Origin: Theropithecus gelada
Lineage: Eukaryota; Chordata; Mammalia; Primates; Cercopithecidae
Direction: 5' to 3'
Assembly: GCF_003255815.1 (NCBI RefSeq)
Contig: NC_037673.1
Span: 8,102,070-8,166,069, forward strand
DNA length: 64,000 nucleotides
In this document: piece after piece, positions 22,392 through 33,097 of the stretch
How the letters are laid out: every line of letters begins with the position of its first letter
How positions within the stretch are numbered: the first letter of the stretch is position 1
Notes under the pieces: model-generated
Told to the model about the DNA's origin: nothing
Database searches by the model: none
The model's input: only the letters and a program-made list of their open reading frames with translations
Program-made: the position numbers and the translations under genes

Positions 22392-23690
22392 CTTCCCAAC
22401 CCAAAGCCTCCTTCGCATCTTCCTCTTGTGTCTCCCCACCTTAATCCACAAGTATAGGAAACCTTTACTCCCTCTCTGGCAACCAATCACAAAGTCCATT
22501 ACTATCCCAGTAAATCCTAATCACCTTTACCCTGCTCAACACCAGTATCTCATCCCACAACAGGCTTTAATAGGATTAAAGCCTGTTACCACTTGCCTGC
22601 TACAGCATGGGCTTCTAAAGTCTACAACCTCTCCTTAAAATTCCCCCATTTTACCTGTCCAAAAACCAGACAAGTCTTACAGGTTAGCTCAGGATCTGCG
22701 CCTTATCAACCAAATTGTTTTGTCTATCCCCTCTGTGGTGCCCAACTTGTACACTCTTTTGTCCTCAATACCTCTCTCCACAACTCACTATTCCGTTCTT
22801 GATCTTAAAGATGCTCTTTTTCACTATTTTCCTGTACCCCTCATCCCAGCCTCTCTTTGTTTTTACCTGGACTGACCCTGACACCCATCAGTCTCAGCAA
22901 CTTACCTGGGCTGTACTGCTGCAAGGCTTCTGGGACAGTCCTCATTACTTTAGCCAAGCCCTTTCTCATGATTTACTTTCTTTCCACCCCTCTGCTTCCC
23001 ACCTTATTCAATACATTAATGACCTCCTACTCTGTAGTCCCTCCTTTGAGTCTTCTTAAGATACCCTCCTGCTCCTTCAACATTTATTCTCCAAAGGATA
23101 TCGGGTGTCCCCCTCCAAAGCTCAAATTTCTTCCCCATCTGCTACCTGCCTCAGCATAATTCCTCAAGAAAACGTGTGTGCTCTCCCTGCTGATCGTCTC
23201 TGGCTGATCTCTCAAACCCCAATCCCTTCTACAAAACAACAGCTCCTTTCCTTCCTGGGCATGGTTGGATACTTTCGCCTTTGAATACCTGGTTTTGTTG
23301 TCCTAACAAAACCATTATATAAACTTACAAAGGAAGACCTAGCTGACCCCATAGATCCTAAATCCTTTCCCCACTCCTGTTTCCATTCCTTGAAGACAGC
23401 TCCAGAGACTGCTCCCACACTTGCTCTCCCTGATTCATCCCAACCCTTTTCATTACACACAGCCAAAGTGCAGGGCTGTGCAGTTGGAATTCTTACACAA
23501 GGACTGGTACCACACCCTGTAGCCTTTTTGTCCAAACAGCTTGACCTTACTGCTTTAGGCTGGCCATCATGTCTCCGTGAGGCAGCTGCCAATGCCCTAA
23601 TACTTTTAGAGGCCCTCAAAATCACAAACTATGCTGAATTAACTCTCTACAGTTCTCAAAACTTACAAAATCTATTTTCTTCCTCATACC
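22392..23690 (+). pseudogene. HERV-H reverse transcriptase remnant
   Basis: Frames in this stretch show RT landmarks. A 'VLDLKDALF' segment (catalytic Asp codon 22801-22803) is followed by 'FWDSPHYFSQALSHDL' and then 'QYINDLLLCSPS', where the first Asp of the YxDD catalytic pair is Asn (codon 23018-23020). Stops and shifts separate the pieces. The connection region is open at 23390-23845. RT would copy the RNA genome; this copy has lost both frame continuity and an essential metal-binding residue. Confidence 0.85.
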
Positions 23691-24870
23691 TGATGCATAT
23701 GTATGTTCTGCTCCTCCACTCCTTCAGCTATACTCACTCTTTGTTGAGTCTCCCACAGTTACCATTGTTCCTGGCCTGGACTTCAATCCAGCCTCCCACA
23801 TTATTCCAGATACCACACCTGACCCCCATAACCATATCTCTCTGATCCACCTGACATTCACTCCATTTCCCCACATTTCCTTCTTTCCTGTTCCTCACCC
23901 TGATCACACTTGGTTTATCGATGGCAGCTCCACCAGGCTTAATTGCCACTCACCAGCAAAGGCAGGTTATGCTGTAGTATCTTCCACATATATCATTGAG
24001 GCTACTGCTCTGCCCCCCTCCACTACCTCTCAGCAAGCCGAACTCATTGCCTTAACTCAGGTCCTCACTCTTGCAAAGAGACTATACATCAATATTTATA
24101 TTGACTCTAAATATGTCTTCCATATCCTGCACCACCATGCTGTTATATGGGCAGAAAGAGGTTTCCTCACTATACATGGGCCCTCCATCATTAACGCCTC
24201 TTTAATAAAAACTCTTCTCAAGGCCACTTTTCTTCCAAAGGAAGCTGGAGTCATTCACTGCAAGGGCCATTACAAGGCATCAGATCCCATTGCTCAGGGC
24301 AACGTTTATGCTGATAAGGTAGCTAAAGAAGCAGCTAGCATTCCAACTTCTGTCCCTCATGGCCAGTTTTTCTCCTTCTCATCAATCACTCCAACCTACT
24401 CTCCCACTGAAAATTCCACCTATCAGTCTCTTCCCACACAAGGCAAATGGTTCTTAGACCAAGGAAAATATCTCCTTCCAGCCTCACAGGCCCATTCTAT
24501 TCTATCGTCATTTCATAACCTCTTCCATGTAGGTTACAACCTCTTCCATGTAGGTTACAAGTCGCTAGCCTGCCTCTTAGAATCTTTCATTTCCTTTCCG
24601 TCGTGGAAATTTATCCTCAGGGAAATAACATTTCAGTGTTCCATCTGCTATTCTACTACTCCTCAGGGATTTCTCAGGCCCCCTCCCTTCCCTACACATC
24701 AAGCTCGAGGATTTGCTCCTGCCCAGGACTGGCAAATTGACTTTACCCACATGCACCAAGTCAAAAAACTAAAATACCTCTTGGTTTGGGCAGACACTTT
24801 CACTAGATGGGTAGAGGCCTTTACTTCAGGGTCTCAGAAGGCTACCACAGTCATCTTCTGTCAGATATAA
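23638..24870 (+). pseudogene. HERV-H RNase H and integrase N-terminus, open for 410 codons
   Basis: After a stop at 23635-23637 the frame stays open until a stop at 24868-24870. RNase H keeps all four acidic positions of its active site: 'FIDGSS' (about 23914), 'QAELIAL', 'IDSKY' and 'YADKVAK'. The integrase zinc-binding segment follows, with its His pair in 'HNLFHVGY' and Cys pair in 'CSIC', and then the first catalytic Asp in 'WQIDFTHM'. There is no strong start codon at the beginning of the frame, so it would be expressed only as part of a longer pol product. Such length without a stop is notable in an otherwise broken provirus and may be chance or gene conversion. Confidence 0.85.
24517..24558 (+). 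repeat. 21-bp in-frame tandem duplication in integrase
   Basis: The unit 24517-24537 is repeated exactly at 24538-24558, each ending 'ccatgtaggttac'. It adds seven residues (NLFHVGY twice) within the zinc-binding domain without breaking the frame. Confidence 0.95.
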
Positions 24871-25865
24871 TTCCTCAGTTTGGCCTTCCTACCTCTATAC
24901 AGTCTGACAACGGATGGCCTTCATTAGTCAAGTCACTCAGGCAGTCTCCCAGGCCCTGGGCATTCAATGGAAACTTCATGCTCCTTATCGCCCTCAATCC
25001 TCAGGAAAGGTAGAAAGAGCTAATGGTCTTTTAAAGACACACCTCACCAAACTCAGCCTCCAACTTAGAAAGGAATGGACAGTACTTTTACCACTTGCCC
25101 TTATCAGAATTCGGGCCTGTCCTTGGGATGCTACAGTGTATGGTCCATTTGAGCTCCTGTATGGATGCTCCTTTTTTATTAGGCCCCAGGCTCATTCCAG
25201 ACACCAGCCTTCTAGCTGATTATCTTCCAGTCCTCCAGCAAGCTAGACAGGAAATGCACTGAGCTGCTAATCTTTTTTTGCCTACCCCAGATTCCCAGCC
25301 ATATGAAGACACTCTAGCTGGACAGTCAGTTCTTGTTAAGAATCTGACACCTCAGACTCTACAACTTTGGTGGACCGGACTCCACTTAGTCATCTATAGT
25401 ACCCCAATGGCTGTTTGTCTGCAGGATTCCCCCACCCCCCACCATTAGGTTCATTGTTCCAGAGTAAAGCTGTGCCCATCAGACAGCCAGCCTGATTTCT
25501 CCTCTTCCTCCTGGAAGTCACAAGCACTCTCTCCTACTTCCCTTAAACTCACTCGCATTTCTGAAGAACAGTGATAACCCTTATGAGCCTAATACATCCC
25601 TTCATTCTATTAGGTCTATTCATCCTTACCCCACTTTTTGCAACAGGACTTTACGCAGTCACCCCTCAGTACTCGGACCGCACCATGAAAAGTTGTCTTC
25701 CCTACTATCTCCTGTATAGTCATACTCCTATTCACCATTCTCAACAACTCATAACTGCCCTGCTCTTGTTTACACTGCCAGTTTACACTGTTTCTCCAAA
25801 CCATCACAGCTGATATCTCCTAGTGCTATCCTCAAACCACAATGCTTGACTCTTGGTGTGGATAG
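24871..25865 (+). pseudogene. HERV-H integrase core and C-terminus, frameshifted
   Basis: The second catalytic Asp is seen in 'SIQSDNGWPS' in one frame (24807-25013). The catalytic Glu is seen in 'RPQSSGKVERANGLLKTHL' in another frame (24914-25219), so a shift lies between them near 24914. The rest, to the env start, is degraded pol 3' sequence with short frames only. Integrase would insert the provirus into host DNA. Confidence 0.8.
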
Positions 25866-26606
25866 ATGATGTTTGCTGGCAGGGCACCCTCCAATACTTT
25901 CACCCTGATGAAGCTCTATTCTTTACTTTTATACTTACTCTTATTCTCATTCCCATTCTCATGCCACCCTCTACCTCTCCCCAGCTATTTCCACCACACT
26001 ATCAATCACACTCACTCTCTCCTAGACATTTCTAATCCCTCCTTAGTGAACAATTGCTGGCTTTGCATTTCTCTTTCTTCTTGTGCTTACACAGTTGTCC
26101 CTGCCTTACATACAGATGGGGCAACATCTGTCTCCCGACACCTCCAAACTTCCTTTAACAGCCCTCACCTTTATCCTCCTGAAGAACTTCTTTACTTTCT
26201 AGACAGGTCCAGCAAGACCTCCCGAGACATTTCACATCAGCAAGCTGCTGCCTTCCTCCACACTTACTTAAAAAACCTTTCTCCTTATATCAACTCTACT
26301 CCCCCCATATTTGGACCCCTCAACAAACTACTATTCCTGTGGCCACTCCTTTATGCATCTCTCAGCAAAGACCCACTGGAATTCCCCTGGGTAACCTTTC
26401 ACCTTCTCAATGTTCCTTCACTCTTCCTAACTACACACATCACTGAAACAATTGGGGCTTTCCAGCTCCGTATTACAGATAAGCCCTCTATCAATACTGA
26501 CAAACTTAAAAACATTCACAGTTATTATTGCCTAGGAAAACATTTACCCTGTATTTCACTCCATCCTTGGCTCCTTCTTCTTGTTTACTTATACCCAGCC
26601 CGGTAA
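25866..26606 (+). pseudogene. HERV-H env surface-subunit frame, 246 codons, truncated
   Basis: An open frame from ATG 25866 to a stop at 26604-26606. It has a hydrophobic signal-like segment near residues 17-32 ('LYSLLLYLLLFSFPF'), then a 'CWLC' motif at residues 64-67, the CxxC disulphide-exchange motif of gammaretroviral SU, and Asn-glycosylation sites such as NST. It resembles HERV-H Env at the level of whole segments. Full HERV-H Env is well over twice this length, so the frame ends before the SU/TM border and lacks any fusion or anchor region. If translated it would be a secreted SU fragment; no expression can be inferred. Confidence 0.85.
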
Positions 26607-27514
26607 ATAACAGTGAAAATCTGCTCGTAGACACTCAATGTTTTCTCATGCACCATGAAAATCGAACCTCCCCCTCGACACAGTTACCCCGTCAGTCCCC
26701 ATTACAACCTTCGACGGCTGCTGCCCTAGCTGGATCCCTAGGAGTCTGGGTACAAGACACCTCTTTTACTACTACTCCTCATCTTTTCACTTTGCATTTC
26801 CAGTTTTGCCTTGCACAAAGCCTCTTCTTCCTCTGTGGCTGCTCCACGTACATGTGTCTACCTGCTAATTGGACAAGTACATGTACACTCGTTTTTCTTA
26901 TTCCCAAAATTCAATTTGCAAATGGGAAAACTTCCTGTCCCCTTCATGACACCAACCAGACAAAAAAGAATTATTCCTCTAATCCCTCTACTTGTACGGA
27001 TAGGACTTTCTGCTTCCACTATGGCCTTTTGGAGCTGGAATAGCAGGCGTTTCAACTTCTGTCACAACCATCTGTAGCCTTTCTGATGACGTTTCTACCA
27101 ACATTACAGAAAGATCACAAACTTTATCATCCCTTCAAGCCCAGGTTGATTCCTTAGCCACAGTTGTCCTCCAGAATCCCAGAGGCCTTGACTTACTCGC
27201 TGCTGAAAAAGGAGGACTCTGTATATTTTTAAATGAAGGGTGTCGTTTTTACCTACATCAGTCTGGCCTGGTATATGACAACATAAAAAAAACAAACAAA
27301 AAAACTCAAGGATAGAGCCCCAAAACTCACCAACCAGGCAAATAATTACACTGGACCCACCTGGACACTTTCTAACTGGGTGTCTTGGTTCCTCCCTATT
27401 CTTAGTCCCCTGGTACCTGTTTTTCTCCTTCTCTTATTCGGGCCTTGTATCTTCTGTTTAGTTTCTCGATTCATACAAAACTGCATTCAGAGCATCACCG
27501 ATCATTCTATATGA
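26607..27514 (+). pseudogene. HERV-H env C-terminal SU and transmembrane subunit remnant
   Basis: A second frame (26528-27043) carries the rest of SU. The TM ectodomain lies in a further frame from about 27044 to a stop at 27313-27315. It contains the immunosuppressive-like heptad area and a Cys cluster whose final Cys is Arg. An A-rich run at about 27283-27303 precedes a shift. The membrane anchor ('PVFLLLLFGPCIF') and short tail then follow in another frame and stop at 27512-27514. The protein is broken in at least three places. Confidence 0.8.
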
Positions 27515-27750
27515 CAAATGCCACTTTTGACAACCCCACGGTACCATCCTCTGCCCCAAGATGTCCCCACAGCCTAAATTCCTATTCTTTGTAACTCATT
27601 ATAAAAATTTTTAAAGATGTCCATGTAGCCCCTAACCCTGCTAGAAACAGCCCTGAGAAATATCACCCATTATCTCTTCATACCATCCCCCAACTTTTTT
27701 TGCTGCCCCAACACTTCTAGACTATTTTGTTTTATTTTTCTTATTAATAT

Positions 27751-27763
27751 AAGAAGAAAGGAA
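27751..27763 (+). promoter_or_regulatory. Polypurine tract
   Basis: 'aagaagaaaggaa' directly abuts the 3' LTR start at 27764, the position where plus-strand DNA synthesis is primed in retroviruses. Confidence 0.8.
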
Positions 27764-28187
27764 TGTCAGCCCTCTGAGCCCAAACCTGCACATATACATC
27801 CAGATGGCCTGAGGCAACGGAAAAGTACAAAAGAATTGAAACAGTCAGCTCCTGTCTTAACTGATTGACCAACCTTACGCCATTCCATTATGACTTGTTC
27901 TTGCCCTGCCCCAGTTAATCCATCGACCGACCTTGTGACATTCTCGTTTTGGACAATGAGTCTTATGATCTCCCCGCCATGCACTTGTGACCCCCTCCTC
28001 TGCTGACAATAGATAACCACCTTTAACTATAACTTTCACCCCAGTTCTATAAAACTGCCCCCTGCCCCGCCACCTGCCTTTGCTGACTCTCTTTTCGGAC
28101 TCAGCCCACTTGCACCCAAGTGAAATAAACAGCCTTGTTGCTCACACAAAGCCTGTTGCTGGTCTCTTCACACAGACATGCTTGACA
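27764..28187 (+). repeat. HERV-H 3' LTR (LTR7-type)
   Basis: It starts 'tgtcagccctctgagccc' with an intact TG and ends 'ttgaca'. TATA is at 28048 and the 'aataaa' polyadenylation signal at 28124. It lacks the 'cactgctta' segment of the 5' LTR and has a longer C-rich stretch after TATA. The minus-strand ORF over it is not a gene. Confidence 0.92.
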
Positions 28188-28220
28188 CATAGCATACTTA
28201 AATACTTTGTTTTAAAATAG

Positions 28221-28420
28221 GTTAGAGATTTATTCTTTACAAAACTATAATGCTCTTTAAAAGTAGACAATATAAGTGTAGCATTTGATAAAATGTCCTG
28301 CATATTACCAAAAAAAAGGAAAGAAAAGGAGAATTAGAGAATGTAGACATTGGATGAATTTTACAGGCCAGGTTCAATACCTGATTTAGTGTCACAACTT
28401 TCTATGGCATCCCACAGGCT
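28221..28420 (-). repeat. Right arm of the imperfect inverted repeat
   Basis: The reverse complement of this segment aligns with 18533-18736, and weaker pairing continues outward to about 28465. Inwards, the reverse complement of 28188-28226 aligns with 19247-19285, so the HERV-H sits at the inner edge of the inverted pair. Confidence 0.65.
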
Positions 28421-28850
28421 AGATGAAGAAGCTTTATGAAGTCAGATGAGGGTCACCATCTTGCAGCCAGTCTGACTAATCATCAACCTATACTGCATAA
28501 ACCAGGGCACGTCTCATGGCTCCGGGACCATGTCCTAAACAAGAGGGTGAAACATCCCCAATGACTGCTCCCATGTGGCTTAAAGTTATGACAGTTGATG
28601 AGATAACACCCCTTAAATTACCAGGTTGTGTGTCTAGTCTAGTATTCATCAAATAGGAGGACATTTGCATTTAGTTCAGTTAATATTTTCACCTACAGTA
28701 GATGGGTCCTGTTTCTAGCAAAGCTAGATTTAGTGAAATCTAGGTTGCACTGAACCAGTCCATAATCACAAAACCCTATACTGAAGGATTAATAGATTTT
28801 AATCATGCCTCTTAATCACTTGCCTCCTTTTTCCCTTCTATCTTACCTCA
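28421..28850. other. Intergenic stretch
   Basis: No gene was recognised. The first part still shows weak inverted similarity to 18490-18532. Confidence 0.45.
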
Positions 28851-30182
28851 ATGGAACAGAACAGAGCCCTCAGAAATAATACCACACATCTACAGCCATC
28901 TGATGTTTGACAAACCTGACAAAAACAAGAAATGGGGAAAGGATTCCCTATTTAATAAATGGTGCTGGGAAAATGGGCTAGCCATAAGTACAAAGCTGAA
29001 ACTGGATCCTTTCCTTACTCCTTATACGAAAATTAATTCAAGATGGATTAGAGACTTAAATGTTAGACCTAAAACCATAAAAACCCTAGAAGAAAACCTA
29101 GGTAATACCATTCAGGACATGGCAAGTACTTCATGTCTAAAACACCAAAAGCAACGGCAACAAAATCTAAAATTGACAAATGGTATCTAATTGAACTAAA
29201 GAGCTTCTGCACAGCAAAAGAAACTGCCATCAGAGTAAACAGGCAACCTACAGAATGGGAGAAAATTTTTGCAATCTACTCATCTGACAAAGGGCTAATA
29301 TCCAGAACCTATAAAGAACTCAATCAAATTTACAAGAAAAAAACAAACAACCCCATCAAAAAGTGGGCAAAGGATATGAACAGACAGTTCTCAAAAGAAG
29401 ACATTTATACAGCCAACAGACACATGAAAAAATGCTCATCATCACTCGCCATCAGAGAAATGCAAATCAAAACCACAATGAGATACCATCTCACACCAGT
29501 TAGAATGGCAATCATTAAAAATCAGGAAACAACAGGTGCTGGAGAGGATGTGGAGAAATAGGAACACTTTTACACTGTTGGTGGGACTGTAAACTAGTTC
29601 AACCACTGTGGAAAACAGTGTGGCGATTCTTCAAGGATCTAGAACTAAAAATACCATTTGACCCAGCCATCCCATTACTGGGGATATACCTAAAGGATTA
29701 TAAGTCATGCTGCTATAAAGAAATATGCAACCATATGTTTATTGCAGCACTATTCACAATAGCAAAGACTTGGAATCAACCCAAATATCCATCAGTGACA
29801 GACTGGATTAAGAAAATGTGGCACATATACACCATGGAATACTATGCAGCCATAAAAAAGGATGAGTTCGTGTCCTTTGTAGGGACATGGATGCAGCTGG
29901 AAACCATCATTCTCAGCAAACTATCGCAAGAACAGAAAACCAAATACCGCATGTTCTCACTCATAGTTGGTAACTGAACAATGAGATCACTTGGACACAG
30001 GAAAGTGAACATCACACACTGGGGCCTATTGTGGGGAGGGGGGAGGGATAGCATTAGGAGATATACCTAATGTAAATGACGAGTTAATGGGTGCAGCACA
30101 CCAACATGGCACATGTATACATATGTAACAAACCTGCACGTTGTGCACATGTACCCTAGAACTTAAAGTATAATTGAAAAAA
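28851..30182 (+). mobile_element. 5'-truncated L1PA element (ORF2 3' part, 3' UTR, A-tail)
   Basis: It starts in ORF2 at 'aatggaacagaacagagccc' and continues in sense through the ORF2 C-terminus. The 3' UTR is primate-specific ('gggagggatagcattaggag', 'gtaacaaacctgcacgttgt'), and a short A-run follows at about 30177-30187. The frame is broken by an indel near 29133-29190. The 3' UTR type and low divergence mark an L1PA subfamily active in catarrhine ancestors. No convincing target duplication was seen. Confidence 0.92.
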
Positions 30183-30871
30183 AAAAAGAATGCTAAGGAA
30201 ATGTCAGATTTCTTCATTTGGACCTCCAACAACAGTCTTCCCATCTGCTTGATCTCATTTCACAATTTTAACTCTATCAGTTAAGATTTCTGGTAATTAA
30301 AACTGCACAGAATATCCCACATGCAGAAATGGAGGAGCTGGGTCTGATTTTTTGTCTTAAAACGTTTGTTTGTGACTTTTTAAAAAATAAATAAGCTCAG
30401 AATTTAAGTTGCTACTGGGACAGTAGCATGAAATTGGGCACCGTTTTAAGATGCTGTCTACGGTAATTCCTTCTGTAACTGATCTCGCCGGGAATAGTTT
30501 GTGGTTGTTTAATTGAGATGTCTGCACTTATGTAATGAATAATGACAAGGTATCTCTCCTGATCATTTTTTAAAAATTTACCTGAATCTCTTTTCTTTTT
30601 CTCTAATGAATTTGCCAATTCTAGTACATAAAGGTCGCATACTTTTCAAGAGCTGATAAACAGATGGCGTCTGAAAAAAGCAAGAATAAGGAAAAGAAAA
30701 ATTTAATCGCGTATTAATGCTGATTATTGCTGAGAGGTAGTCAGATTTTTGAAGCACAGATGCCTAGGTTAAACTTCAGCACCGCTACAGACCAGTAAAG
30801 ATGATGTCACGAGCGCACTTATGCTAGCGTAACCAGCAAACACTGGTAAATCAAAAGAAAACACAACTTTC
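30183..30871. other. Intergenic stretch, no gene seen
   Basis: Apparently single-copy. Small minus ORFs at 30026-30618 have no motif. Confidence 0.45.
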
Positions 30872-31112
30872 ATGAGTTTGGAGGTAAGTACATTTCCTTA
30901 AAACTGTGAAAGGAAAATGTCTTGGACCCACAAAATCACTAAGGAAAACTCAACCTGGAAACTGCTTGGGGCAAACCTGCCTCCCATTCTACTCAAAGTC
31001 ATCCCTCTGCTCACTGAGGTAGATGCACATGTAATTGCCTCCTTTGGAAAGTCTACTTAGAAACTCAAAAGAATGCAACCATTTGTCTCTCACCTATCTG
31101 TGACCTGGAAGC
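30872..31112 (+). mobile_element. Partial copy of the 17.9-kb ERV1 LTR together with its host flank
   Basis: 30905-31112 matches the first 209 or so bases of the LTR at 17905, with roughly nine in ten bases the same by eye. The 33 bases before it (30872-30904, 'atgagtttggaggtaagtac' onward) match the host flank 17872-17904, including the 'aaac' target sequence. It breaks off abruptly after 'gtgacctggaagc'. Shared flank plus LTR argues for duplication of the locus and against two separate integrations. Confidence 0.75.
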
Positions 31113-31789
31113 GTCACCATCAACACCCAAAGCTGAGATTCGAATTAAATTATTCTCTGTATTCTTTGCAGCATGCATTTAACTACTATGCAAGTATTGA
31201 CCGTCAGCACTAATATATTAATACTTTTATGTACTTCGTGCATGACTACTAGTCCCCACGGATAATATATAGTATTATTACATAAACTTTCTCATCAATA
31301 TTTAATACAATTCCTACCATATACAAAAAGTTTGGTAATCTGTAAATCTTTTCTTCTGTCCAAGTGTGAAAGCTTAGATGAACAAACCTCTTGCGTGAAA
31401 CCAGTCCCAAGTTTCCGCACGAATTATTCATTGTATTGTGTGGTGTTACTTCAATCTTATCAACTCTAAGAGGCTGTGTGTTGTGACACTGATTTTACAA
31501 GGTGATTTCTTGTGAGCCTAAAAATGTAGACAGAAGGGGAGATTATCCAGTATAGACTCCCTAGATCTGGTAGGGAACGAAAAAGTTTATTGATTCACTC
31601 AGTTTTACTGTGAAGAATTTTACAATAAAAACATCAATAATTTAAAAGCTCGCTGTGGATGTCTGTTTTCAGCTTGGACATAGGAAAAGCTGATAAGAAG
31701 GTTACTTTAACACAGAAAGAAAAAAAAAATCCGAACAAATTGCAAATCAATGACTTCCTGCACCTATTAGAAAGTTCAAGGCACAGGGC
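31113..31789. other. Intergenic stretch, no gene seen
   Basis: AT-rich, apparently single-copy sequence. No repeat or gene was assigned. Confidence 0.45.
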
Positions 31790-32950
31790 AAACAAGCACA
31801 AGCAACCTGAGATTTAGAGAAAGAGAGGAGCCTGCAGAGCGAAATAGACACGGAGTATTTGCCTACCTGGACAGACATAATCAATTCCCACATACGCTGC
31901 GGAGAAAATTCAGCTACAAAGTTCCTAAATTGCTACAGGCTGAGCATGGGCTAGAATGGGACTGTGAAGCTCCTGAAGCTGGCAAGCTTCCCCTCCAGAA
32001 ACCCCAACATGAGCTCACAGGAAGCTCAGGGGGAGTCCCAAGAGAGCATCCTTCATAGTGCTGGGGAGGGGAGCAGAACAGCAAGAACAGGAGAAACTCT
32101 CCCAGCGTTATTTCCCCCATTTATTATAGGGTAACAAGCCTTAATCTGTAGATGAAACAACGACAAAAACTGTTTCCTTAAGGCACAGCACAGTAGAAAC
32201 CCATTGCTGCTGGAGGAGGAGAAAAGCAGCCACCACTGAAAGTTCATCCAGACCCACCCCTTCTATCTTCCGTAGGAAACATCAACAACCACAGCCTAAT
32301 CTGCAAGGGAAAGAGACTGACCTGAGGTACTGATGGAAACCACTACAGCTGGGGAACAGAAAAGAAAATTTACATAATAGTAATTAAAAATACCCTCTAC
32401 CCCTGGCGCCCAGCACAACAGACGAAAAGGCAGGAGACCCTCGTGTGAAGGCCACATTCCAGGAGCCAGGTCCATAGTGTTTAGTCAGAGTATCAGAGCT
32501 AGTCCTTCTCCACTGCGACCCCACAATAACGCCTCAGTAAAAATAACAGAGGAACACAATGATGAGAGCTGCTGAAGACACGTTATCTCTGTCAAGCAGC
32601 ACAAAGGGAAAACTCATGAGCCCACGAAAGGACCAGCAGGAGTCACGAAAAAACCTCACTGGCAAAGGAACTGATACTTTAAACACGGAAACTAGAGAAA
32701 AATCACTTAGGGTAACTTGAAGCCTAGGCTGCCCTGAGGGTAATAGTAGCAACAAAACCCTTCAAATCCAGTATGACTCCTGATAACATTAGTACAAATC
32801 ACCCTATTAATAATTTAACAGAAGGAAAGAGTGCTCAAGTTCAAGGACTAAGGAAGGTATTTCAGTATCCACCATCCTGTACAGCTAATCCAAATTGTGT
32901 GTGAATTTGTGTGTCTACCTTATAAAAAAAAAAAAAGGAACAATAAAAAT
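31790..32950 (+). mobile_element. Probable old L1 5' region
   Basis: Purine-rich sense text such as 'gaggaacacaatgatgagag', 'ggtaatagtagcaacaaaac' and 'agaaggaaagagtgctcaag' resembles the 5' UTR and pre-ORF1 region of older L1M elements. It ends in an A-rich run (32927-32938). No intact ORF1 is present. The assignment is from memory and the class could be wrong. Confidence 0.5.
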
Positions 32951-33023
32951 ACAGTCCACAGAAATTAAGCAATTATCAGAATCAAGTTCACAGATAATTT
33001 TGTTTTTTTTTTTTTTTTTTTTT

Positions 33024-33097
33024 NNNNNNNNNNNNNNNNNNNNNNNNNNNNNNNNNNNNNNNNNNNNNNNNNNNNNNNNNNNNNNNNNNNNNNNNNN
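33024..33097. other. Assembly gap (74 N)
   Basis: A run of N interrupts the poly-T of the following Alu. The true length is unknown. The ORFs that cross it are meaningless. Confidence 0.99.

Larger units (their letters stand above)
19397..28187 (+). mobile_element. HERV-H (RTVL-H) provirus with gag, pro, pol and env remnants
   Basis: An 8.8-kb class I (gammaretrovirus-like) endogenous provirus in sense orientation: LTR, primer-binding site complementary to tRNA-His, gag with a zinc knuckle, protease, reverse transcriptase, RNase H, integrase, env, polypurine tract, LTR. A 5-bp target duplication with one mismatch (19392-19396, 28188-28192) shows it is an integrated provirus and not a processed copy. 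The two LTRs differ at roughly 37 of about 405 aligned sites by hand count, near 9 per cent, plus a few indels. That points to integration tens of millions of years ago. Stops and frameshifts break every gene. Possession of env puts it in the minority of HERV-H copies that retain this region. Confidence 0.93.

Noticed and set aside
23212..23625. Minus-strand 137-codon ORF in HERV-H pol
   Set aside because: Antisense to the RT connection region; no support of its own.
19397..28187. Assigning the provirus to HERVH48 or HERV-F instead of HERV-H
   Set aside because: The LTR and leader are shared within the wider H/F group, but the primer site and the env segments fit HERV-H best; the LTR7 subtype is left open.
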